From contig DKCO01000001.1 in the NCBI GenBank assembly GCA_002452215.1, positions 25,148 through 55,334 of the forward strand: 30,187 bases of DNA, written 5' to 3'. Positions within the stretch are counted from its first letter, which is position 1, and each line of letters starts with the position of its first letter. This DNA comes from Spirochaetales bacterium UBA6872 (GTDB taxonomy: Bacteria; Spirochaetota; Spirochaetia; Sphaerochaetales; Sphaerochaetaceae). Positions 25,226-30,187 of the stretch are shown piece by piece. The notes below the pieces were generated by a model that saw only the letters and a list, made by a program, of their open reading frames with translations, was not told the DNA's origin and searched no databases. A program made the position numbers and the translations under genes.

Positions 25226-25302
25226 ATCCCAGCTTGCTGAAAACGAAATCCGGTGTCCGTCTGTTATAAATCATCTCTCGGTAAGCTGGGATGATTTTCT
25301 TT
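25226..25302 (+). promoter_or_regulatory. Structured glgA leader with mutually exclusive stems (candidate attenuator)
   Basis: Stem A pairs 25226-25235 (ATCCCAGCTT) with 25283-25292 (AAGCTGGGAT), ten perfect pairs enclosing 47 bases. Stem B pairs 25268-25277 with 25288-25297, nine Watson-Crick pairs plus one G-U around a ten-base loop, and is followed by T-rich TCTTT. The stems share 25288-25292 and cannot coexist, so B could be a terminator that A prevents. I do not recognise a known riboswitch class. Confidence 0.5.
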
Positions 25303-25348
25303 GAAAAGCAATACTATATCGGATAAAATCAAACAAAGAGGAGGCAAT

Positions 25349-26821
25349 ATGAAAAAAATCCTATTCGCAGCTTCCGAGTGCGTTCCATTTGTCAAGACCG
25401 GAGGGTTAGCAGATGTCGTAGGCTCACTTCCTAAAGCTTTCGACAAAAAGGAGTATGACGTAAGAATAATCATCCCCCTTTACCATGCGATTGATGAAAA
25501 GTATAGACAAAAAATGGAGACAGTCTATTATTTCCAAATGGATAACAGAATTTATGTAGGCGTGAAAAAGCTTGTACTCGACGGTATAATTTATTACTTC
25601 ATCGACAATGAACAGTATTTTTCAGGGATTGTACCCTACTATGATATGTTTCAAGACTTGGAGAGATTCGCATACTTTTCAAAAGCAATACTATCATCTT
25701 TGCCTCTTATAGGATTCAGGCCCGATATAATCCATTGCCACGATTGGCAAACATCACTTGTTCCAGTGTATTTGAATACAGTATTCCAAGGAGACAGTTT
25801 TTTCAGAAAAATCAGAACCATAATGACAATTCATAATATACGATTCCAAGGAACATGGAATGTTGGCCATATAAAATGGGTGACTGGTCTTCCTGACATT
25901 TGCTTCCAGCCAGGCATGCTCGTATCACCATATCAAAACACATCTATTGAGCAAAGCGAATGGAATTGCTCAATGCTGCGAGGTGGCATTGTGTATTCTG
26001 ACTTCATCACAACAGTATCAAAAAGCTATGCTCAGGAAATACAAAGCCCTAACTTCTCAGATGGTCTCGATGACATCCTGAAATGGCGAAGCAATAGGCT
26101 TTGGGGAATTATAAATGGAATTGACTATAAGATATGGAATCCAAGCAAGGATATAAAGATCGAATCGAACTACAACGTAGCAACATACAAGAAAGGCAAA
26201 GCCGCCAACAAGAAGGCTCTGCAGAGGAGAGTCGGCCTCAAAGAAAACGAAAATATATTCACAATAGGTGTTATATCTAGGCTTACAGACCAAAAGGGAT
26301 TGGATCTTATAGATGGTATAATGGATCAGTTATGCTCAAGAGAGATAAACCTTATTGTCTTAGGCACCGGAGAAAAGCGCTATGAGGATATGTTCAGATT
26401 CTATGCAAATAAGTATCCATCAAAAGTCAGTGCCAACATATGCTATGACGATGAGCTATCACACCAAATGTATGCTGGATGCGATGCACTCCTTGTGCCA
26501 TCTGCATTCGAACCATGTGGGCTTACACAGCTTATTGCGCAAAAATATGGAACTGTTCCAATCGTTCATGAAATCGGGGGATTGAAAGATACAGTAAAGC
26601 CTTACAATCAATTCGAACAAACAGGCACGGGCTTCAGCTTCAATGGATACTCGCCATCGCTTTTAATGGACAGGATAAACCATGCACTTTGGGTCTATTA
26701 TGACAGGCCAAAATACTGGCTCGAGCTTGCCAAGAGAGACATGAAGGAAGATTGGTCTTGGGCGAATTCCTCCAAGACATATGAAAAGCTTTATGATGAA
26801 GCCTTGGCTTTGAACTTGTAG
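25349..26821 (+). CDS. glgA: Glycogen synthase (ADP-glucose type)
   Basis: GlgA extends alpha-1,4-glucan chains from ADP-glucose. The 490-residue GT5 protein has the N-terminal SEC-PFVKTGGLADVVGSLP motif (Lys16 of KTGG binds ADP-glucose), the HCHDWQTSL segment, the GVISRLTDQKGLDL stretch and the C-terminal SAFEPCGLTQL with the retaining-GT glutamate, followed by GGLKDTV. ATG 25349 with AGGAGG 4 bases upstream is clearly the start. An upstream in-frame TTG at 25301 lies within the leader structure. No other glg gene is in view. Control may act through the leader hairpins. Confidence 0.97.
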   Translation: MKKILFAASECVPFVKTGGLADVVGSLPKAFDKKEYDVRIIIPLYHAIDEKYRQKMETVYYFQMDNRIYVGVKKLVLDGIIYYFIDNEQYFSGIVPYYDMFQDLERFAYFSKAILSSLPLIGFRPDIIHCHDWQTSLVPVYLNTVFQGDSFFRKIRTIMTIHNIRFQGTWNVGHIKWVTGLPDICFQPGMLVSPYQNTSIEQSEWNCSMLRGGIVYSDFITTVSKSYAQEIQSPNFSDGLDDILKWRSNRLWGIINGIDYKIWNPSKDIKIESNYNVATYKKGKAANKKALQRRVGLKENENIFTIGVISRLTDQKGLDLIDGIMDQLCSREINLIVLGTGEKRYEDMFRFYANKYPSKVSANICYDDELSHQMYAGCDALLVPSAFEPCGLTQLIAQKYGTVPIVHEIGGLKDTVKPYNQFEQTGTGFSFNGYSPSLLMDRINHALWVYYDRPKYWLELAKRDMKEDWSWANSSKTYEKLYDEALALNL

Positions 26822-26825
26822 CATT

Positions 26826-26850
26826 GGCTCTCTTTCAATCCAAGAGAGCC
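26826..26850. terminator. Stem-loop between convergent glgA and nrdD
   Basis: GGCTCTCTT (26826-26834) pairs perfectly with AAGAGAGCC (26842-26850) around a seven-base loop. It follows the glgA stop by 4 bases and the nrdD stop by 7 on the other strand. Neither side has a strong T run, so it may end transcription only weakly or act as a 3' stabiliser. Confidence 0.5.
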
Positions 26851-26857
26851 TAAAGCG

Positions 26858-29224
26858 TTAGACGACTTCTTCTATATATTGCTTTATGTCAGAGATATTC
26901 TTGTAAAGCGATGTCTTCCCTTGCTTTGCAACAACGAGCGTTGGGGCTTGCATTATGCCAAGCTCTTGGCAAAACTCAACATTCTCCTCTGCATCCATGA
27001 CTTTGTAAGCCAATCCTTTTTTATCAAGCATGTTCTTTGCAATCTTGCAATTTGGACAAGTTTTTGTAGTAAATAGCATTATACCATCAATAATGCTCGC
27101 TTTTGCCTCCTTTTCATTTTTATCAAAAGCTTGCTTTTTAGCAACGAATCTCGATTTGGAAATATCATATTCCTTTCGTTCCTTGAACTCTTCAGTCTTT
27201 CCAATATTCCAATTTTGCACTGGCCTGTAGTATCCTGTGATACGAGAATATACTTCGGTTGGCTTATTGCAAACAGGACAAGTATAAACCTCGCCTGAAA
27301 TATAGCCATGCTCTGTACATACTGAGTATGTTGGACTGATTGTGTAGTATGGGAGTTCATAGTTTTCAGCGATCTTTCTCACTAAGGTCGCTGCGCTCTT
27401 CCAATCAGGCAGTTTCTCTCCCAAGAATGCATGGAAGACTGTTCCCGATGTATATAGTGGTTGGAGCCTATCTTGTATATCAAGCGCTTGGAAAATATCA
27501 TCTGTATAGCCAACAGGCAAATGCGATGAGTTTGTGTAATAAGGAGAAGCGTCATCCGAGGAGGCTGTTATGATGTCAGGAAATTGCTCAACATCATGTT
27601 TTGCAAAACGATAAGACGTCGACTCTGCAGGAGTTGCCTCAAGGTTATAAAGATCACCATATTGCTCTTGGTAATCAGATAATCTTTCTCTCATATGATT
27701 AAGCACATCGACAGCAAAGTCCTGTCCTTTTTCATCAATCAGATCACACATGAGCCAATTTGCATTCAAGCAAGCTTCATTCATACCAACTATTCCAATA
27801 GTCGAGAAGTGGTTCTCAAATGAACCAAGATAGCGCTTTGTGTAAGGATACAATCCTTCATTAAGAAGTTTCTCGATAACTGTTCTTTTGACTTTCAAGG
27901 AACGAGCGGAAATATCCATCATTCGATCAAGTCTCTTGAAAAAATCATCCCTGTCTTTCGATAGATATGCCATTCTAGGAAGATTTATTGTAACAACACC
28001 AATGGAACCTGTTGATTCGCCAGAGCCAAAAAAACCTCCAGATTTCTTTCTCAACTCCCTAAGATCAAGTCTGAGTCTGCAGCACATGCTTCTTACGTCG
28101 GATGGTTCCATGTCTGAATTGATATAATTTGAAAAATATGGAGTACCATATTTTGCTGTCATCTCAAACAAAAGCCTGTTATTCTCGCTTTCAGACCAAT
28201 CAAAGTCCTTTGTTATTGAATATGTAGGTATCGGATATTGGAATCCTCGACCATTTGCATCCCCCTCAATCATAATCTCGATGAATGCTTTATTGACCAT
28301 GTCTATCTCTTTTTGGCAATCGCCATAAGTGAAACCCATTTCTTTTCCACCTACAATTGCAGCGACATTCCTCATATCCCTTGGACAAACCCAATCAAGA
28401 GTAATGTTGGAAAATGGCGCCTGGGTTCCCCATCTGGATGGAGTGTTTACTCCATAGATGAATGACTCTATGCATTTCTTGACTTCCTTATAGCTAAGAC
28501 TGTCAACTTTTACAAATGGTGCAAGATATGTATCGAAAGACGAGAAAGCCTGAGCCCCAGCCCATTCGTTTTGCATAATCCCAAGGAAATTTACCATCTG
28601 GTTACAAAGCGTAGATAGATGCGATGCGGGGCTTGATGTAATCTTTCCGCTTATTCCACCAAGTCCTTCCTGTATAAGTTGCTTAATTGACCAGCCAGCG
28701 CAATAACCAGTAAGCATCGAAAGATCATGCAAATGAATGTCACATGATCTATGGGCATTTGCAATTTCTTCGTCATATATCTCAGAGAGCCAATAGTTGG
28801 CTGTAATTGCACCAGAGTTGGATAAAATCAAGCCGCCAACAGAGTATGTGACAGTCGAATTCTCCTTTACCCTCCAATCGTTAAGCTTCAGATAATTGTC
28901 GACAACACTTTTGTAATCAAGCGTTGCTGACTTCATATTCCTAACCTTCTCTCTGTTTTTCCTATAAAGTATGTATGTCTTTGCGACATCTGCATATCCA
29001 GCTTCAGAAAGAACCTTCTCTACAGAGTCTTGGATATCCTCTACACCGATTTTGTTATCTCTTACTTTTGATGCAAAATCAGATGTAACCTTAAGAGAAA
29101 TAAAGTCGATTACATTCTCGTCATAATTTTTATCTATTGCCTTAAATGCTTTCTCTATTGCATAAAAGATCTTTTTTATATCAAACGACGCAAGCTCTCC
29201 ATCCCTTTTGACAACTTGGTACAT
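26858..29224 (-). CDS. nrdD: Anaerobic (class III) ribonucleotide reductase with fused C-terminal redoxin
   Basis: NrdD is the oxygen-sensitive glycyl-radical enzyme that reduces ribonucleoside triphosphates. From ATG 29224 (AGGAG 9 bases upstream) it has 788 residues. An N-terminal ATP-cone (about 1-90, YQVVKRDGELASFD) is followed by the barrel, with the thiyl Cys in MNEACLNAN, a zinc site of C-x2-H...C-x2-C (636-652) and the glycyl radical loop RITGYYRPV (Gly664). The last 74 residues (715-788) form a separate glutaredoxin/NrdH-like domain with CPNC (723-726) and the cis-Pro QAPTLVV. A fused disulfide reductant suggests a redoxin-dependent rather than formate-dependent enzyme. That is inference. 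Confidence 0.95.
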   Translation of the reverse strand: MYQVVKRDGELASFDIKKIFYAIEKAFKAIDKNYDENVIDFISLKVTSDFASKVRDNKIGVEDIQDSVEKVLSEAGYADVAKTYILYRKNREKVRNMKSATLDYKSVVDNYLKLNDWRVKENSTVTYSVGGLILSNSGAITANYWLSEIYDEEIANAHRSCDIHLHDLSMLTGYCAGWSIKQLIQEGLGGISGKITSSPASHLSTLCNQMVNFLGIMQNEWAGAQAFSSFDTYLAPFVKVDSLSYKEVKKCIESFIYGVNTPSRWGTQAPFSNITLDWVCPRDMRNVAAIVGGKEMGFTYGDCQKEIDMVNKAFIEIMIEGDANGRGFQYPIPTYSITKDFDWSESENNRLLFEMTAKYGTPYFSNYINSDMEPSDVRSMCCRLRLDLRELRKKSGGFFGSGESTGSIGVVTINLPRMAYLSKDRDDFFKRLDRMMDISARSLKVKRTVIEKLLNEGLYPYTKRYLGSFENHFSTIGIVGMNEACLNANWLMCDLIDEKGQDFAVDVLNHMRERLSDYQEQYGDLYNLEATPAESTSYRFAKHDVEQFPDIITASSDDASPYYTNSSHLPVGYTDDIFQALDIQDRLQPLYTSGTVFHAFLGEKLPDWKSAATLVRKIAENYELPYYTISPTYSVCTEHGYISGEVYTCPVCNKPTEVYSRITGYYRPVQNWNIGKTEEFKERKEYDISKSRFVAKKQAFDKNEKEAKASIIDGIMLFTTKTCPNCKIAKNMLDKKGLAYKVMDAEENVEFCQELGIMQAPTLVVAKQGKTSLYKNISDIKQYIEEVV

Positions 29225-29294
29225 AGATGCACACTCCTTTATCATTATGTTGTTTTCCAAGGTAGCATATAAATGCTTTGAGCGCAAGAAGTAA

Positions 29295-29341
29295 TCACAA
29301 TATTAAGTGTACTTGAATTATGCTAACACCATATGTAGCGT
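29295..29341 (-). promoter_or_regulatory. Pair of NrdR boxes upstream of nrdD
   Basis: Two 16-base elements, 29295-29310 (TCACAATATTAAGTGT) and 29326-29341 (ACACCATATGTAGCGT), each match the NrdR consensus ACACwATATATwGTGT at 13 of 16 positions. Their starts are 31 bases apart, the spacing usual for NrdR. A possible promoter (TTAGCA, 15 bases, TAATAT on the minus strand) overlaps them. NrdR would repress nrdD when dATP is plentiful. Confidence 0.7.
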
Positions 29342-29343
29342 AA

Positions 29344-30036
29344 TTAAGAATTTCTAATTTGTACATTATCTATATAGTTTCTTAGTATTTCAGCATAGTT
29401 TTTTAATGCATCAGCGCTTGGTTTTGAGAAGTTCTTCTCTATTGTATTTTCTGATGGAACAAAGCTTTGCAAAAAGTAGATGCGTGCACCTTTTAGCCAT
29501 AACCCTATTTTCTCGAAATTTTCTTTTCCATGTAGCTCTGCAACAACAGTTGTCCTAAACTCATAGTCTATGCCAGAACTCATCAAAAGGGATGCCGATT
29601 GTATGATCTTTTCCTTATCGAAATCTTCTATACCAGATGTCATTGCATAAGAGTCGAGGCTGTTTTTGATATCCATCGCAATATAGTCGGCACATTTTTG
29701 GGATATGACAGACTCCAATACATCTGGTTTGTAGCCATTGGTATCGAGTTTCACAAGATAGCCAAGGTTCTTGATCTTTTCTAGAAATTCAACAAGATCG
29801 GATTGCAATGTTGCCTCTCCTCCTGTTACTACGACACCGTCAAGCATATTTCTTCTCTTCTCAAGAAAGGAAAAAATCTCATCTATGTCCAAGTCTTCTT
29901 GCACTTCAGGGTGCAAAACCAATCGGGAATTATGACAAAATGGGCATCTGAAATTGCATCCTCCAGTAAAGAGGATCGAACTCATCTTTGAGGGAAAATC
30001 GACAAGTGACAGTTTTTGGATTCCTTTGATTCGCAT
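29344..30036 (-). CDS. nrdG: Anaerobic ribonucleotide reductase activating protein
   Basis: NrdG is a radical SAM enzyme that forms the glycyl radical on NrdD. From ATG 30036 the protein has 230 residues and begins MRIKGIQKLSLVDFP, as in the NrdG2-like group. The cluster motif CNFRCPFC supplies Cys27, Cys31 and Cys34, and VVTGGEATLQ is the SAM-binding GGE region. No clear ribosome binding site precedes ATG 30036. A longer start at 30087 would put 17 unlike-family residues inside a hairpin and is disfavoured. It lies 119 bases before nrdD, which has its own operator. Confidence 0.92.
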   Translation of the reverse strand: MRIKGIQKLSLVDFPSKMSSILFTGGCNFRCPFCHNSRLVLHPEVQEDLDIDEIFSFLEKRRNMLDGVVVTGGEATLQSDLVEFLEKIKNLGYLVKLDTNGYKPDVLESVISQKCADYIAMDIKNSLDSYAMTSGIEDFDKEKIIQSASLLMSSGIDYEFRTTVVAELHGKENFEKIGLWLKGARIYFLQSFVPSENTIEKNFSKPSADALKNYAEILRNYIDNVQIRNS

Positions 30037-30061
30037 AAGATTGATTATAGTTCTCTTTAAG

Positions 30062-30094
30062 AAAAAAGCTACAGGCAAGAAACCCATAGCTTTT
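30062..30094 (-). terminator. Rho-independent-type hairpin just upstream of nrdG
   Basis: On the minus strand, AAAAGCTATGGG pairs with CCTGTAGCTTTT (12 pairs, two of them G-U), with a seven-base loop and six T residues at the end. On the plus strand those two G-U pairs become A-C mismatches, so the minus-strand RNA is the structured one. It ends about 25 bases before the nrdG ATG. It may end a gene beyond the right edge or act as an attenuator for nrdG. Confidence 0.6.
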
Positions 30095-30187
30095 CAAATA
30101 ACTATAATTGCAAAATTGTAGTGTTATACACAATATTTAATATCATTTATATATAATTTGTATCTGATTAATTAAGAAATATAGAAG

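Larger units (their letters stand above)
25042..25348. other. Intergenic region between valS and glgA
   Basis: The 307 bases between the two divergent start codons hold the valS promoter (25062-25090), about 95 AT-rich bases in which I see nothing distinct, the glgA promoter (near 25189-25219) and the structured glgA leader (25226-25302). Confidence 0.7.

Noticed and set aside
25042..25300. T-box leader for valS
   Set aside because: The predicted promoter leaves a leader of only about 15 bases, and no T-box consensus is visible on the minus strand.
30121..30143. NrdR box upstream of nrdG (ACACAATATTTAATAT)
   Set aside because: It matches 13 of 16 positions but lacks the GTGT half and has no partner box 31 bases away. 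The region is AT-rich enough for chance.

Overview
This window (about 40% G+C by eye, no rRNA, tRNA, CRISPR array or insertion sequence found) looks like a chromosomal core region of a low-GC spirochaete, most plausibly a relative of Sphaerochaeta. The lineage call is inference. It rests on a division cluster stripped of every peptidoglycan-crosslinking gene, a penicillin-binding-protein relic without a transpeptidase domain, and an isolated flhF. Cultured Sphaerochaeta are known for lacking penicillin-binding proteins and flagella. 

Layout. (1) Positions 1-1768: a partial, acidic, repeat-bearing membrane protein (minus strand, running off the left edge) diverges from the PBP relic (plus). 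(2) Positions 14151 down to 1755: thirteen tightly packed or overlapping minus-strand genes in the order mraZ, rsmH, ftsL, ftsW-like, ftsQ, ftsA, ftsZ, xerD-like, TSUP permease, dprA-like, xerC-like, hslV, hslU, then flhF as a fourteenth. The first gene is preceded by a promoter and a regular array of MraZ boxes at 10-bp intervals, so the run may be one 12.4-kb transcription unit. The dcw genes ftsI, mraY and murC-G that usually sit between ftsL and ftsQ are absent here. (3) arcC (minus) diverges from a plus-strand set: lon, a TrhP-type U32 gene, an exported TPR-like protein and a GT2 glycosyltransferase. (4) A COG0523 zinc-type GTPase and valS on the minus strand. (5) glgA (plus), with a structured leader holding two mutually exclusive hairpins. 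(6) The anaerobic ribonucleotide reductase pair nrdD/nrdG (minus), with two NrdR boxes 31 bp apart upstream of nrdD. NrdD carries a fused C-terminal redoxin. 

Functionally, the window joins cell division (FtsZ ring with FtsA anchor, FtsQ/FtsL scaffold), chromosome resolution (two Xer recombinases), protein quality control (HslUV, Lon), translation (RsmH, TrhP, ValS), glycogen synthesis and strictly anaerobic dNTP synthesis. The most interesting signal is coordinated decay of the wall-synthesis half of the divisome: FtsW has lost most SEDS signature motifs but keeps its presumed catalytic Asp, and the only PBP-like protein stops where its catalytic domain should begin. The division scaffold and its MraZ control remain intact.
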